Both the position numbers and the translations under genes were made by a program. Positions 28,089 to 37,456 of a stretch of DNA of 64,000 nt are shown piece after piece (position 1 is the first letter of the stretch; each line of letters opens with the position of its first letter). The DNA lies in the NCBI GenBank assembly GCA_947453335.1, contig CANGFP010000001.1:62001-126000 (forward strand), in the 5' to 3' direction. The notes under the pieces were generated by a model. That model searched no databases. It saw only the letters and a program-made list of their open reading frames with translations, and had not been told where the DNA came from. This DNA is from Opitutia bacterium. GTDB lineage: Bacteria > Verrucomicrobiota > Verrucomicrobiia > Opitutales > UBA953.

Positions 28089-28862
28089 ATGCCCTGTCTC
28101 CGTTCCACTTCCCGCCCCGGCAACGTCTCCCGGCGGGTCCTCAGCCTCCTGGCGGGCGTCATGCTCTTCATCGTCCTGGCGGCGGCCTTGTCCGTCTGGT
28201 CCTTGGGCCGGTTCGCGCCCAGCCTGATCGACTCGACGCTTTCGTCCAAGTCCGGCGCGCATTTCTCGGTCGGTTCCAACGACACCAACCTGTTCGCCGG
28301 CCGCGTCAGCCTCGTCGATTTCACGGTCACCAACCCGAGCCGCTGGTCGGACGCTCGCTTCCTCAAGGGCAAGCGCCTGGTCCTGGACCTCGATCCGGCC
28401 ACGTTCGTGGGCTCCGGCCGCCGCATCGTCCACCGCGCCGAGCTCGACATCGACGAGCTCACGTTGGTCGGCAAGGAGGACTACCTTAAGGACAACAACG
28501 CGCAGGACATCCTCCGGGGGCTGAAGTCGTCCGCGGAGCCGCCGCCCCCCGCGGGGCAGCCCGCGCCCGCCGCGCCGCGCACGCCTTTCGTCATCGAGCA
28601 CCTGCGCCTCCGCGTCGGCCACGTCGTCGTGCTCGCCGCCGATGGCTCCCCGCAGCGCCGCGTCGTCGTCGACCGCCAGCTCGACGTCGTCTTCGAGGCG
28701 CACGACATCACCGAAGCCAACCTCGAGCAGACGCTCACGGGTCCGCTCGGCAAGCAGGTGCTGTCGCAGGGGACCGCCGCCGGCGCGAGCCTCCTCTTCG
28801 ACCTCACCAAGGACAAGGTCCGCACGTCCATCACCGAGCAGCTCCTCAAGAACGACCGCTAA
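28089..28862 (+). CDS. AsmA-like membrane-anchored protein
   Basis: 257 residues from MPCLRSTSRPG; an ATG 12 codons upstream is also open. One signal-anchor helix (about residues 17-40) is followed by beta-rich sequence typical of the AsmA/DUF748-like family (VSLVDFTVTNPSRWSDARFLKGKRLVLDLDPATF; HRAELDIDELTLVG), a Pro/Ala linker (about 155-170) and a second short domain. Such proteins sit in the periplasm attached to the inner membrane and are linked to envelope lipid handling. The family call is from pattern only. grpE begins 5 bp after the stop. Confidence 0.6.
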   Translation: MPCLRSTSRPGNVSRRVLSLLAGVMLFIVLAAALSVWSLGRFAPSLIDSTLSSKSGAHFSVGSNDTNLFAGRVSLVDFTVTNPSRWSDARFLKGKRLVLDLDPATFVGSGRRIVHRAELDIDELTLVGKEDYLKDNNAQDILRGLKSSAEPPPPAGQPAPAAPRTPFVIEHLRLRVGHVVVLAADGSPQRRVVVDRQLDVVFEAHDITEANLEQTLTGPLGKQVLSQGTAAGASLLFDLTKDKVRTSITEQLLKNDR

Positions 28863-28867
28863 TTTCC

Positions 28868-29374
28868 ATGACCGACACGCCCGCCCCCGAATCCATGCCG
28901 CCCGACGCGGCCACCCGCATCGCCGAGCTCGAAGGCGAGGTCGCGCGCCTGCGCGACACCGTGCTGCGCGGCCAGGCCGACCAGCAGAACCAGCAGCGTC
29001 GCCACCAGCGCGAACGCGAGGAGCTGCGCAAGTACGCGACGACGGCGCTGCTCGAGGAGCTGCTCCCGAGCCTCGATGCGCTCGCGCTGGGGCTCGCCTC
29101 CGCCCAAGGCCAGTCCGAAGGACGCGCCGTCGCCGAGGGCTTCCGCATGGCGGTCACCCAGCTCCGCGCGACGCTCGCGCAGCAAGGCCTCACCGAGCTC
29201 AATCCGCTCGGCCAGCCGTTCGCGCCGTCGCATCACGAGGCCGTCTCCCAGGAGGCCAGCGACACCGTGCCCGAAGGTTCCGTGACCCGCGTCGCGCGTC
29301 CGGGTTGGGCCCTGCACGAGCGCGTCCTGCGTCCGGCCGCGGTCTTCGTCTCCACCGGTCCCGCCGCGAAGTAA
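28868..29374 (+). CDS. grpE: Nucleotide exchange factor GrpE
   Basis: 168 residues. A long N-terminal helix (about 20-75; IAELEGEVARLRDTVLRGQ) for the dimer coiled coil, then RYATTALLEELLPSLDAL-type core (KYATTALLEELLPSLDAL), and a C-terminal beta domain with NPLGQPFAPSHHEAVSQE and VARPGWALHERVLRPAAVFV. It releases ADP from DnaK. dnaJ follows after 6 bp; dnaK is not in the window. Confidence 0.92.
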   Translation: MTDTPAPESMPPDAATRIAELEGEVARLRDTVLRGQADQQNQQRRHQREREELRKYATTALLEELLPSLDALALGLASAQGQSEGRAVAEGFRMAVTQLRATLAQQGLTELNPLGQPFAPSHHEAVSQEASDTVPEGSVTRVARPGWALHERVLRPAAVFVSTGPAAK

Positions 29375-29380
29375 GCCGTC

Positions 29381-30517
29381 ATGAAGGAAGATTACTACGC
29401 GCTGCTGGGCGTGGCGAAGGGCGCCTCGGCCGATGAGATCAAGAAGGCCTACCGCAAGAAGGCCATGGAGTTCCACCCGGACCGCAATCCGGGCAACAAG
29501 GTCGCGGAGGAGAAGTTCAAGCAGGTCTCCCGCGCCTACGAGGTCCTTTCCGACGAACAGAAGCGCAAGCTCTACGACCAGCATGGCGAGGCGGCCTTCG
29601 AACAAGGCGGCCCCGGCGGTCCCGGCGGCGGGCAACGCGCCCGCCATGGCGCCGACCCGATGGACATCTTCAACCAGATGTTCGGCGGCGGTGGCGGTGG
29701 TTTCGGCGACATGTTCGGCGGCGGCGGTGGCGGCGGCCAGGACACCTCCGGCGAGGACCTGCGCTACGAGGTCACGCTGACGCTCGAGGAGGCCGCGACC
29801 GGCGTGAACCGCAAGGTCACGTACCGTAAGCACAAGGCCTGCGACAAATGCGAAGGCAGCGGCGCCGAGCCGGGCTCGAAGAAGAGCCGCTGTCCGACCT
29901 GCGGTGGCCAAGGCCACGTGGTCCGCTCCAACGGTTTCTTCCAGATGCGCCAGGTCTGCCCGTCCTGCGGCGGCCAAGGTGAACGCATCGAGAAGCCCTG
30001 CCGCTCCTGCTCCGGCGAAGGCCGCGTCGTCGGCGACCACACCGTCGACCTGCGCATCCCGCCGGGCGTCGACACGGGCACGCGCCTGCGTTCGAGCGGC
30101 AACGGTTCCGCGGGCCGCCGCAACGGTTCCGCCGGCGACCTCTACGTCGAGATCACCGTCAAGGAGCACGAGCTCTTCGAGCGCGACGGCGACGACCTCG
30201 CCTGCGCCGTCCCGGTGAAGTTCTCCGTGGCCGCCCTCGGCGGTTCGATCGAGGTCCCCAAGCTCAAGGGCAAGACGATCCTCAAGGTGCCGGCCGGTAC
30301 CCAGGGCGGCACGACCTTCCGCCTGAAGGGCGAGGGCATGGCCAAGCTCCGCGGGGGCTCGTCGGGCGACCTTCTCGTGCGCGTCGACATCGACGTGCCC
30401 AAGAAGCTCACCGATGCGCAGCGCGCGGCGCTCCAGGCCTACGCCGACGCGTCCAACGACGGCTCGGCGCCGGTCGCGGATTCCTGGAAGCACAAGTTCC
30501 GCCGGTTCTTCTCCTGA
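29381..30517 (+). CDS. dnaJ: Chaperone protein DnaJ
   Basis: 378 residues. J domain at 1-70 with the HPD motif ([12 protein letters not shown]); Gly-rich region about 78-125 ([27 protein letters not shown]); four zinc-finger repeats about 145-215 ([41 protein letters not shown]); C-terminal substrate-binding domains from 220. It delivers unfolded clients to DnaK and stimulates its ATPase. All canonical parts are present. Confidence 0.96.
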   Translation: MKEDYYALLGVAKGASADEIKKAYRKKAMEFHPDRNPGNKVAEEKFKQVSRAYEVLSDEQKRKLYDQHGEAAFEQGGPGGPGGGQRARHGADPMDIFNQMFGGGGGGFGDMFGGGGGGGQDTSGEDLRYEVTLTLEEAATGVNRKVTYRKHKACDKCEGSGAEPGSKKSRCPTCGGQGHVVRSNGFFQMRQVCPSCGGQGERIEKPCRSCSGEGRVVGDHTVDLRIPPGVDTGTRLRSSGNGSAGRRNGSAGDLYVEITVKEHELFERDGDDLACAVPVKFSVAALGGSIEVPKLKGKTILKVPAGTQGGTTFRLKGEGMAKLRGGSSGDLLVRVDIDVPKKLTDAQRAALQAYADASNDGSAPVADSWKHKFRRFFS

Positions 30518-30519
30518 CC

Positions 30520-30548
30520 TTGCGCCCGCGCGGCCGCGTCCCTAGGTT
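30520..30548 (+). promoter_or_regulatory. Putative nadC promoter, leaderless layout
   Basis: TTGCGC, 17 bp, TAGGTT, then seven bases to the ATG at 30556. Confidence 0.4.
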
Positions 30549-30555
30549 GCCCCCG

Positions 30556-31482
30556 ATGCCTCGCGACTCCGGCCAGACCGATCGACTCATCCGCCGCCTC
30601 CGGTGGGAGGAGCTCGATCCGGCTTGGCTGGCGCGGCTCGCCGCGCTGGCGCGCGACGAAGACGTCGCGGGCGGTGGCCTGCGGCAGGCGCCCGCGCGTC
30701 CGGGCGACCCGTCCGCGGCCTTGCTCGCGGGCGATCGCCGCGCCCGCGCGAAGCTCGTCTCCCGCGCCGACTGCGTCCTCGCCGGCCTCGGCCTGCTCGA
30801 GCCGGTCCTCGCCGTGTACGGCGGCAACTGCCGCGTCGATCTCCGCGCGGCCGACGGCATGCATGTCTCGCGCGGCGTCGTGCTGGCCGAGCTGGAGGGG
30901 CCGGCTTCCGAGCTCCTCACCGCCGAGCGCACGCTGCTCAACTTCGTCCAGCGGCTCACCGGCATCGCGACCAACACGCGCACGCACCTGCGGGCGATGC
31001 GCGCGGGCTCCGTCCACCTGCTCGACACGCGCAAGACGACGCCGGGCTTCCGAATGCTCGAGAAGTACGCGGTCGGCCAGGGCGGCGGCTGGAACCATCG
31101 CCTGGGCTTGTTCGACCGCATCATGGTGAAGGACAACCATCTCGCCGCCGGCGGCGCCACGTCCGCGGCGCGCCTGACCGACCTCGTCCGCGCCGCGCGC
31201 GCGTCGCGTCCGGACCTGCTCGTCGAGGTCGAGGTCGACGCGGTCGCGCAGATCGAGCCGGTCCTAGCGGCGGGCGCCGACATTGTGCTGCTCGACAACT
31301 TCTCCCTGCCGCAGCTGCGCGAGGCCCTGCCTCTGCTCCGCGACCGCGCCTGGTCCGAGGTCAGCGGCGGCGTCAACCTCGGGAGCCTGCCGCTCATCGC
31401 GGAGCTCGGCCCGGACTTCATCTCCTGCGGCGCGCTGACGCACGCCGCGCCGTGGGTCGACATCGGCCTCGATTGGGCCTGA
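30556..31482 (+). CDS. nadC: Nicotinate-nucleotide pyrophosphorylase (carboxylating)
   Basis: 308 residues. Motifs: ERTLLNFVQRLTGIAT (about 125), LLDTRKTTPGFRMLEKYAVGQGGGWNHR (PRPP/quinolinate binding, about 155-182), IMVKDNHL, VEVEVDAV and IVLLDNFSLPQLREA. It makes nicotinate mononucleotide from quinolinate and PRPP in NAD synthesis. The ATG at 30556 fits the promoter; 12 upstream codons are open but unlikely. It begins a cofactor cluster with birA and coaX. Confidence 0.93.
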   Translation: MPRDSGQTDRLIRRLRWEELDPAWLARLAALARDEDVAGGGLRQAPARPGDPSAALLAGDRRARAKLVSRADCVLAGLGLLEPVLAVYGGNCRVDLRAADGMHVSRGVVLAELEGPASELLTAERTLLNFVQRLTGIATNTRTHLRAMRAGSVHLLDTRKTTPGFRMLEKYAVGQGGGWNHRLGLFDRIMVKDNHLAAGGATSAARLTDLVRAARASRPDLLVEVEVDAVAQIEPVLAAGADIVLLDNFSLPQLREALPLLRDRAWSEVSGGVNLGSLPLIAELGPDFISCGALTHAAPWVDIGLDWA

Positions 31483-31486
31483 GCCG

Positions 31487-32476
31487 ATGCCGGCGCTCGA
31501 CAGTAGCATCCTCCGCGCGTTCCTCGACGCCGCCGGCCAGCCCGTCAGCGGAGATCGTCTGGCGAAGGAGCTCGGCGTGACGCGCGTCGCGGTCTGGAGC
31601 CGCCTGGAACGGCTCCGTGCGGCGGGCTTCACCTTCAAGGCGTCGACCCGCAAGGGCTACACGCTCACGGGCGTGCCGACCGGGCTCAACGCGGCGTGGC
31701 TCGACGCCCAGCTGCGTCAACGCAAGGTCCAGCCGGAGGTCGAACTGCTCGCCACGGTCGACAGCACGAACTCCGAGGCGGAGCGTCGGCTCGCCGCCGG
31801 ACAGGAGGCGCCGTTCGCCGTGCTCGCGCGCGCGCAGACGGCCGGTCGCGGACGGTTGGGTCGCAAGTGGCACAGCTCGCCGCCGGGCAACCTCTACCTG
31901 TCGCTGGCGTTCCGGCCGTTCATCCCGCCCGACGACCTCAAGCCGTTCACGCTCTGGATGGGCCTCGCGCTCTGCGCGCATGTCGAGTCCGCCTACGGCG
32001 TGCAGCTCGGCCTCAAGTGGCCCAACGACCTGCTGTCGGCGGATGGCCGCAAGGTCGCCGGCATGCTCACCGAAGCGCGGCTCGACGCCGACGCGGTCCG
32101 CGAGCTGGTCTTCGGCCTGGGCCTCAACGTCGCGGCGACCCCGAAGGAATTCCCGGCCGACCTGCGCGCCATCGCCGGCTCGCTCCAGCAGGCCGGCGCC
32201 ACCGGACTCGACGTCAACCAGGTCGCCGCGGAGGTCCTCGCGGCGCTCTTCGAGGCCTGGGAGCAGTTCATCGAAGGCGGGTGGAAGGCCGTCTTCCGCG
32301 CCCGGTGGCGCCGCTACGACATCCTCACCGGCAAGTCCGTCCGGGTCGGCCTGCGCGGCGATCCGGTGGCGGGGATCGTCGACGGCATCGACGACGAAGG
32401 TTCCTTGCTCCTGCGCACCGGCGGCGGCCGCAGGACGGTCGTGTCCTCGGGCGAGGTCACGCTCCGCAAACCGTGA
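31487..32476 (+). CDS. birA: Biotin-protein ligase / biotin operon repressor
   Basis: 329 residues. An N-terminal winged helix (about 8-60; RLAKELGVTRVAVWSRLERLRAAGF) suggests the DNA-binding BirA class. The ligase domain has VDSTNSEAERRLAAG (about 88), RAQTAGRGRLGRKWHSSPPGN (biotinyl-AMP loop, about 112), LKWPNDLLSADGRKVAGMLTEA (about 176) and a C-terminal SH3-like domain. It activates biotin and attaches it to carboxyl-carrier proteins, and may repress biotin genes. It lies 4 bp after nadC. Confidence 0.93.
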   Translation: MPALDSSILRAFLDAAGQPVSGDRLAKELGVTRVAVWSRLERLRAAGFTFKASTRKGYTLTGVPTGLNAAWLDAQLRQRKVQPEVELLATVDSTNSEAERRLAAGQEAPFAVLARAQTAGRGRLGRKWHSSPPGNLYLSLAFRPFIPPDDLKPFTLWMGLALCAHVESAYGVQLGLKWPNDLLSADGRKVAGMLTEARLDADAVRELVFGLGLNVAATPKEFPADLRAIAGSLQQAGATGLDVNQVAAEVLAALFEAWEQFIEGGWKAVFRARWRRYDILTGKSVRVGLRGDPVAGIVDGIDDEGSLLLRTGGGRRTVVSSGEVTLRKP

Positions 32477-32486
32477 TGGTGCGGCC

Positions 32487-32514
32487 TTGCCCTCGCCGTC
32501 CGGCCCGCTAGGTT
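32487..32514 (+). promoter_or_regulatory. Putative coaX promoter, leaderless layout
   Basis: TTGCCC, 16 bp, TAGGTT, then six bases to the GTG at 32521. The hexamer and spacing nearly repeat those before nadC. Confidence 0.4.
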
Positions 32515-32520
32515 CCCGCC

Positions 32521-33273
32521 GTGGCCATCCTCTGTCTCGATGTCGGTAACACGCACGCCCATTGGGGGCTCGTCGCCGGCCACGAGGTGAGCGCGCACGG
32601 CGAGCTGCCGACGGCGTCCCTGTCGACGGAACCGATCCGCGCGCTCATCGCGGCGCATCGCCCGACGGGCCTCGCGCTCGCCAGCGTCGTGCCGTCCGCG
32701 ACCGCGGTGCTCGAGCCCGTGCTGCTCGGCAGCGGCCTGCCGTTCCACCACCTCCGCCACGACACCGTCCGCGGCCTGGGCTTCGATTACCCGCGTCCCG
32801 CCGAGGTCGGCCAGGACCGCCTCGCGGACTGCGTCGGCGCCCAGCTCGTCTGCGGCGCCCCGGCGATCGTCGTCGGCATGGGCACGGCCACGACGGTCGA
32901 CATCCTGACGGCGCAGGGCTACGCGGGCGGCATCATCGCGCCCGGGCTCGGGGTGATGACGCGCTACCTCCACGAACGCACGGCGCTGCTGCCCGCGCTC
33001 GATCCGGCCGACCTCCTCGGCGGCCCGGCCATCGGCAAGTCGACGGTCGACGCGATGCGCGCGGGCTGCGCCTTGGGCTTCGCCGGGATGATCGGCGCGC
33101 TGCTCGACGCCGTCACCGCCGAGCTCGTCAAGCAAGGCGGCGTCGCCCCGACCGTCCTCGTGACCGGCGGCGCGTCCGTCTACCTGCCCGCCGCCTGGCG
33201 CGACCGCGTGCGCCCGGAGCCGCACCTCACCTTGCTCGGCCTCGCCGAGTCCCACCGCCGTTCCCGCGCATGA
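32521..33273 (+). CDS. coaX: Type III pantothenate kinase
   Basis: 250 residues from a GTG start. ASKHA-fold motifs: CLDVGNTHAHWGL (phosphate-1, residues 4-16), DYPRPAEVGQDRLADCVGA (pantothenate binding), VVGMGTATTVDIL (phosphate-2, about 118-130), GGIIAPGLGVMTRYLHERTA and VLVTGGASVYL (adenosine). It phosphorylates pantothenate, the first step of CoA synthesis, and has no feedback by CoA in characterised members. With coaC at 9.5 kb, two CoA steps are encoded in the window. Confidence 0.93.
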   Translation: MAILCLDVGNTHAHWGLVAGHEVSAHGELPTASLSTEPIRALIAAHRPTGLALASVVPSATAVLEPVLLGSGLPFHHLRHDTVRGLGFDYPRPAEVGQDRLADCVGAQLVCGAPAIVVGMGTATTVDILTAQGYAGGIIAPGLGVMTRYLHERTALLPALDPADLLGGPAIGKSTVDAMRAGCALGFAGMIGALLDAVTAELVKQGGVAPTVLVTGGASVYLPAAWRDRVRPEPHLTLLGLAESHRRSRA

Positions 33274-33470
33274 CCCCCGAAGAATCCAACGCCAAGCTCC
33301 GCCGGCTCGTCCCTTGGCTCGCCGGCGCCATCCTCGCCGTCGTGCTCGGCGGCGTCGCGCTCGCGCTCGCGACCAAGCGCGAGGGCCCGTGGGTCCTCGT
33401 CGTCGCCGACGTGGTCTTCACGCTCGTCCTGCTCGCGGCCCTGTGGCGCGCGCTCGGCCGGAAGCGTTAG
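33270..33470 (+). CDS. Small two-helix membrane protein, unknown function
   Basis: 66 residues overlapping the coaX stop by 4 bp. Two hydrophobic helices (about 14-34 and 41-60) flank the short turn TKREGPW; the tail is basic (ALGRKR). No family was recognised. Its stop overlaps the stop of the opposite-strand kinase by 4 bp. Confidence 0.6.
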   Translation: MTPEESNAKLRRLVPWLAGAILAVVLGGVALALATKREGPWVLVVADVVFTLVLLAALWRALGRKR

Positions 33471-34414
33471 GCCTTCATCAGCTTCAGCAGCTGCTTGCGG
33501 CGGTTGCGGATCTCGGCGCAGCCGGACTTCGCCAGGCGGTCGGTCGAGAAGGCCTCCACGGTCAGCGAAGCCACGGCCGTGCCGTAGACCATCGCCTGGC
33601 GCAGCGTGGCGAAATCGGTCGAGCCCACGGCGGCGAGATAGCCGAGCAGGGCGCCGGCGAAGCTGTCGCCCGCGCCGGTCGGGTCGCGGAGCTCGGTGAC
33701 CGGGTAGGCCGGGAGCACGAACATGCCTTCCTCGTGGAAGAGGACCGCGCCGTGCTCGCCCTTCTTGATGATGACGGTGCGGCAGCCGTGCTCGCGCAGG
33801 TGGCGGCCGGCGACGATCACGTTGGCCTCGCCCGTGAGCTTGGCGGCCTCGGCGTCGTTGACGACGAGCAGGTCGGAGCGGCGCATGACCTCGCCGAGCT
33901 TCTCGCGCTGCGTCTCGATCCAGATGTCGATGGTGTCGACGAGGATGAACTTCGGCGCGGTGAGCTGCTCGAGCACCGCGAGCTGGAGGTCGGGGCGGAT
34001 GTTGCCGAGCATCACGTAGGGCATCGCCTGCTGCGCCTCGGTGAGGCGGGGGCGGAAGCGCTCGAAGACGTTGAGCTGGAGGTCCTCGGTGTCGCGGCGG
34101 TTGTAGTTCTCGTGGTAGCGGCCGCGCCAGGCGAACGTGCGGCCGGTCTCGTCGAGCTGCAGGCCGGAGAGGTCGATGCCGCGCTTGGCGAGCTTCTTGC
34201 GGTCGCGGTCGCGGAAGTCGTGGCCGACGACGCCGACGATGTGCGGCGGCGCGAAGTAGCTGGCCGCGAGGCAGGCGTACGAGGCGCTCCCGCCGAGGAT
34301 GCGTTCCCCGGTGGCGTGCGGGGTGACGATGCTGTCGTAGGCGACGGAACCGATGACGAGGACGTTGTCGGGTTCGGCGCGGCCTTTGGCTTTGATGCGG
34401 CGGGGTTGGGTCAT
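33467..34414 (-). CDS. PfkB-family carbohydrate/nucleoside kinase
   Basis: 315 residues. N-terminal VLVIGSVAYDSIVTP and GGSASYACLAASYF (substrate pocket), and the C-terminal PfkB signature DPTGAGDSFAGALLGYLA (residues 244-261) with the catalytic Asp in GAGD. It transfers phosphate from ATP to a sugar or nucleoside; the exact substrate is not evident, though the group with NEREGTF-like regions and RPDLQLAVLEQL is often adenosine- or ribokinase-like. A Nudix gene overlaps its start by 4 bp. Confidence 0.85.
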   Translation of the reverse strand: MTQPRRIKAKGRAEPDNVLVIGSVAYDSIVTPHATGERILGGSASYACLAASYFAPPHIVGVVGHDFRDRDRKKLAKRGIDLSGLQLDETGRTFAWRGRYHENYNRRDTEDLQLNVFERFRPRLTEAQQAMPYVMLGNIRPDLQLAVLEQLTAPKFILVDTIDIWIETQREKLGEVMRRSDLLVVNDAEAAKLTGEANVIVAGRHLREHGCRTVIIKKGEHGAVLFHEEGMFVLPAYPVTELRDPTGAGDSFAGALLGYLAAVGSTDFATLRQAMVYGTAVASLTVEAFSTDRLAKSGCAEIRNRRKQLLKLMKA

Positions 34415-34968
34415 GGGAAGAGGTCGGGTCTGGCCTCGCGGAGGCGGAGCAGCGCGAGCAGGGCGAGGGCGTGAGTGTGCGGCGAAGCGAGGGCCGTCTG
34501 CAAGGCCGCGCTCGGCGCGACGCTCAGGACCTGGAGTTCCTCGTGTTCGTCGGGCGCGGTCGCCCCGGTGGGGCGCACGCCGTCGAGCAGCACGAAATGG
34601 CAGCGGTTGGCCTGGATGGCGGCGTTCGGGGCGCAGCTGCCGAGCAGCGTCGCGCGGCCACCCGCGAAGCCGGTCTCCTCCTCGGTCTCGCGCACGGCGG
34701 CGAGCACCGGGTCTTCGCCGGCGTCGACGATCCCGCCGGGCGGTTCGGTCGAGAGGTCGCGCAGGCCGAAGCGGAACTGCCGCACCAGCACGAGGCGGCC
34801 GTCGTCGGTCACCGGCAGCGCGATGACCCAGTCGTTGGAGCGGAGCACAAAAAAATCACCCTCCCGTTTGTCGAGAGGGTGATTGAAGTGTTCCTTGTAG
34901 ACCCGAAAGACCTTGCAGTCGGCATGCAGCGCTTCGTGCTGGACGGACCAGCGGGCGGGCGCGGACAT
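34411..34968 (-). CDS. Nudix hydrolase, ADP-ribose-pyrophosphatase-like
   Basis: 185 residues. The Nudix box GGIVDAGEDPVLAAVRETEE-ETGF (residues 78-101) fits G-x5-E-x7-RE-U-x-EE-x-G-U with all catalytic Glu present. N-terminal beta strands include DWVIALPVTDDGRLVLVRQFRFG, like ADP-ribose/GDP-mannose hydrolases. It would cleave a nucleoside diphosphate linked to another group. The 4-bp overlap with the PfkB kinase implies shared transcription and perhaps a joint nucleotide-sugar salvage role. Confidence 0.85.
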   Translation of the reverse strand: MSAPARWSVQHEALHADCKVFRVYKEHFNHPLDKREGDFFVLRSNDWVIALPVTDDGRLVLVRQFRFGLRDLSTEPPGGIVDAGEDPVLAAVRETEEETGFAGGRATLLGSCAPNAAIQANRCHFVLLDGVRPTGATAPDEHEELQVLSVAPSAALQTALASPHTHALALLALLRLREARPDLFP

Positions 34969-34978
34969 GGGCCGAAGC

Positions 34979-35500
34979 TTACTTGGTCTTCAGAACCTGG
35001 CCGATCTGCATCTTGTTCGGGTTCACGCCAGGATTGAGGTCCTGGAGAGCCTTGAGCGAGAGGCCGGCCTTCTTGGCGATGCCGCCGAGGGTGTCGCCCT
35101 TCTGGACGGCGTAGGTGCCAGGACCAGCGACGGCCTTGTCGCCGCCCTTGGAGTTCTTGTCGCCGCCGGCAGGAGCGGAGGTCTTGGCCTTGAGGCCAGC
35201 CTGGATCTGGGCGATGGCGTCGGTGAAGGTCTTGTTGTTGGCGTCGATGCCGGTCTTGATGTTGCCGATTTCGTTGTTGATCGCGGTGAGGTCGGCGGCG
35301 TTGGCCTTCTGGGCGAGCGCGGCGCTCACTTCGGAGGCGGCGTCGGAGGCCTTGCCGGCGGCGAGCTTGGCTTCTTCGGCGGAGCTCTTCGCCTTCATGG
35401 CGAGGACGAGGCCGGCGGCGCCCAGGGCGAAGCCGACGATGCCCACGATGAGCGGGAGCTTGGATTCAGAGGAGGAGGAGGAGATGCTGTCGTTTTCCAT
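34979..35500 (-). CDS. Membrane-anchored LysM-domain protein
   Basis: 173 residues. A Ser-rich N-terminus (DSISSSSSESK) precedes one membrane helix (about 16-36), then a helical Ala-rich stretch (about 38-105; likely coiled coil), a Gly/Lys linker and a C-terminal LysM domain (about 127-173; YAVQKGDTLGGIAKKAGLS, LQDLNPGVNPNKMQIGQVLK). LysM binds peptidoglycan, so the protein probably tethers membrane and cell wall. It lies 10 bp after the Nudix gene start on the same strand. Confidence 0.85.
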   Translation of the reverse strand: MENDSISSSSSESKLPLIVGIVGFALGAAGLVLAMKAKSSAEEAKLAAGKASDAASEVSAALAQKANAADLTAINNEIGNIKTGIDANNKTFTDAIAQIQAGLKAKTSAPAGGDKNSKGGDKAVAGPGTYAVQKGDTLGGIAKKAGLSLKALQDLNPGVNPNKMQIGQVLKTK

Positions 35501-35588
35501 ATTGGAGAGGATGATTCGGGTTGGAACGGTTTGAGATTAGCGGATTGACAGGAACGGCAACACAAAATCAGCATTCCTTACGGGTTTT

Positions 35589-35664
35589 CGGGCAGTATCT
35601 CAATTGGTAGAGTCCCTGCTTTGGGAGCAGGGTGTTGCAGGTTCAAGTCCTGTCTGCCCGACCA
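35589..35664 (+). tRNA. tRNA-Pro (anticodon TGG)
   Basis: 76 nt including an encoded CCA. The acceptor CGGGCAG pairs with CTGCCCG; D arm with CTCAATTGGTAGAG; anticodon stem CCTGC/GCAGG with loop TTTGGGA (anticodon TGG); T arm with GGTTCAAGTCC. TTGACA at 35545-35550 may be its -35. Confidence 0.95.
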
Positions 35665-35693
35665 CCCGTCATATTTTTACGCTCCTTTGACAA

Positions 35694-36902
35694 TCAGGAG
35701 TAGCGCAGCGTCGCCCCGTCCTTGACGACGGTGACGTGGTTGGCGCCGCCCGGCTGGGTCGAGGCTTCGGTCCGGCCGACGACCCGGGCTTCGAGCTGCA
35801 GGCCGGCGGCCACGGCCAGGACGGCGGGGACGTCGGCGGGGTCCACGTAGACTTCCAGGCGGTGGCCCATGTTGTAGACCTTGTGCATTTCCTCGGGATC
35901 CGTGCCGCTGGCCTGGGCGATGGCTGCGAAGACCGGGGGGGCGGGGAAGAGGTTGTCCTTGATGAAATGGACGTTGGTCCCGAAGCGCTTGCATTTCGTC
36001 TGGCCGCCGCCGGAGCAGTGGATCAGGCCGCGGACGCGCTCCCGGCCGAGGGCCTGCAGCAGGCGCAGGGCGAAGGGCGCGTAGGTCCGGGTCGGGGAAA
36101 GGAGGGCCTGGCCGACTGAGAGGGTCGAGCCGGGGAGGGGGTCCGAGAGGCGGTAGGGTCCGCAATAGGCTAGTTCCGCCGGCATGGCCCGGTCGTAGGT
36201 CTCAGGGTACCGCTGGGCGTAGTGCTTGGCGAGGAGCTCGTGGCGGGCGCTCGTCAGGCCGTTCGAACCGATGCCGCTGTTCTCGCCGGCTTCGTAGGCG
36301 CAACGGCCGCCGGAGGCGAGGCCGACGATCGCCAGGCCAGGGGTGATGCGGGACGCGTCGATGACGTCGGCGCGGCGCAGGATCGCGGTGGCCGTGGAAT
36401 CGACCGTCAGGGTCGGGGTGAGGTCGCCGACGTCCGCGGTCTCGCCGCCGCCGGAGCGGATGCCGAAGCCTTGGGCGCGGAGCATGGCGAGCACTTCCTC
36501 GGTGCCTTCGATGAGCTGCGCGAGGATCGCGCCCGGGATGGCCTTGGCGTTGCGGTTGATCGTCGAGGAAAGGATGACGCCTTCGGTGACGCCGACGCAC
36601 AGGAGGTCGTCGATGTTCATCACGATGCTGTCCTGGGCGATGCCGCGGAAGACGGTGGCGTCGCCGGTCTCCTTCCACCAGAGGTACGCGAGCAGGGCCT
36701 TGGTGCCGGAGCCGTCGGAGTGCGTGACGACGCAGCGCTGGGCGTCGCCGGTGAGGTGGTCCTCTGTGATCTTGCAGAAGGCGCCCGGGAAGAGGCCGCG
36801 GTCGAGCTTGTCGACGGCGGCATGCACTTCGTTCTTCGAGGCGGAGACGCCGCGGGCGGCGTATCGGCCGGAGTCGGGGGAGGGCTTGCTATCGTTCGCC
36901 AT
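35694..36902 (-). CDS. purM: Phosphoribosylformylglycinamidine cyclo-ligase
   Basis: 402 residues, longer than E. coli PurM (about 345) and like the long form seen in Bacteroidetes-type lineages. N-terminal [20 protein letters not shown], then [14 protein letters not shown] (metal/ATP), [53 protein letters not shown] and a C-terminal lobe with [20 protein letters not shown] and [15 protein letters not shown]. It closes FGAM to AIR in purine synthesis with ATP. The start at 36902 leaves 53 bp to the divergent gene. Confidence 0.92.
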   Translation of the reverse strand: MANDSKPSPDSGRYAARGVSASKNEVHAAVDKLDRGLFPGAFCKITEDHLTGDAQRCVVTHSDGSGTKALLAYLWWKETGDATVFRGIAQDSIVMNIDDLLCVGVTEGVILSSTINRNAKAIPGAILAQLIEGTEEVLAMLRAQGFGIRSGGGETADVGDLTPTLTVDSTATAILRRADVIDASRITPGLAIVGLASGGRCAYEAGENSGIGSNGLTSARHELLAKHYAQRYPETYDRAMPAELAYCGPYRLSDPLPGSTLSVGQALLSPTRTYAPFALRLLQALGRERVRGLIHCSGGGQTKCKRFGTNVHFIKDNLFPAPPVFAAIAQASGTDPEEMHKVYNMGHRLEVYVDPADVPAVLAVAAGLQLEARVVGRTEASTQPGGANHVTVVKDGATLRYS

Positions 36903-36955
36903 GGCTTTAATCCTGCTTATCTCCGGCCCGCCGACTGGGTCAACGCACTTCTCCC

Positions 36956-37408
36956 ATGGATACGCCTTTGCCTGCTCCTCGCCGTTGGTCGGTCCTGTCG
37001 CCGCTGCCGCTGTGGGCGCGCCTCTTCCTGTGGACCGTGTTGTTCGGGGCGTTGTTCGGCTATTACCAGCTGCGCGCCTTGGGCCATTTCCGGACGGCAT
37101 GGGTTTCCGCGCATAACGCCCGCGACATGGACGCGTTGGCCTCGTTGGTCTGCTGGGACGACGTCTCCGCCGACGAACGCCAACGCATGCGCCTGCTCCT
37201 CGCGCAGGAAGCCGAACACCCGCTCCGCTCCGCGGACGTCCAGCTCGCGTTCGGCGCCGATGCCCGGCCGGGTTGGCGTCCGAACCGTTTGGTCGTCGCC
37301 CGTCTGGTCGTGGTCTATGACACGCCCGAACGCCTGACGGTCTCGTTTCCCGTCGGCTTGGCCGGCGTCGCCAGCCATCAATTGGCCATGATGGTCCCCG
37401 TAAAGTGA
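36956..37408 (+). CDS. Membrane-anchored protein, unknown function
   Basis: 150 residues. One membrane helix (about 19-40; [21 protein letters not shown]) is followed by a soluble part with an NTF2-like feel ([28 protein letters not shown], then beta-rich [24 protein letters not shown]). No family was recognised. It is divergent from purM. Confidence 0.6.
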   Translation: MDTPLPAPRRWSVLSPLPLWARLFLWTVLFGALFGYYQLRALGHFRTAWVSAHNARDMDALASLVCWDDVSADERQRMRLLLAQEAEHPLRSADVQLAFGADARPGWRPNRLVVARLVVVYDTPERLTVSFPVGLAGVASHQLAMMVPVK

Positions 37409-37456
37409 CGGATTCTTGACAGCAAGCCGTCCCCGACCACCTTCGTCCTTCCTCCT

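Noticed and set aside
28863-29380. CIRCE-type heat-shock operator before grpE
   Set aside because: No TTAGCACTC-N9-GAGTGCTAA-like sequence is present in the short gaps around grpE-dnaJ.
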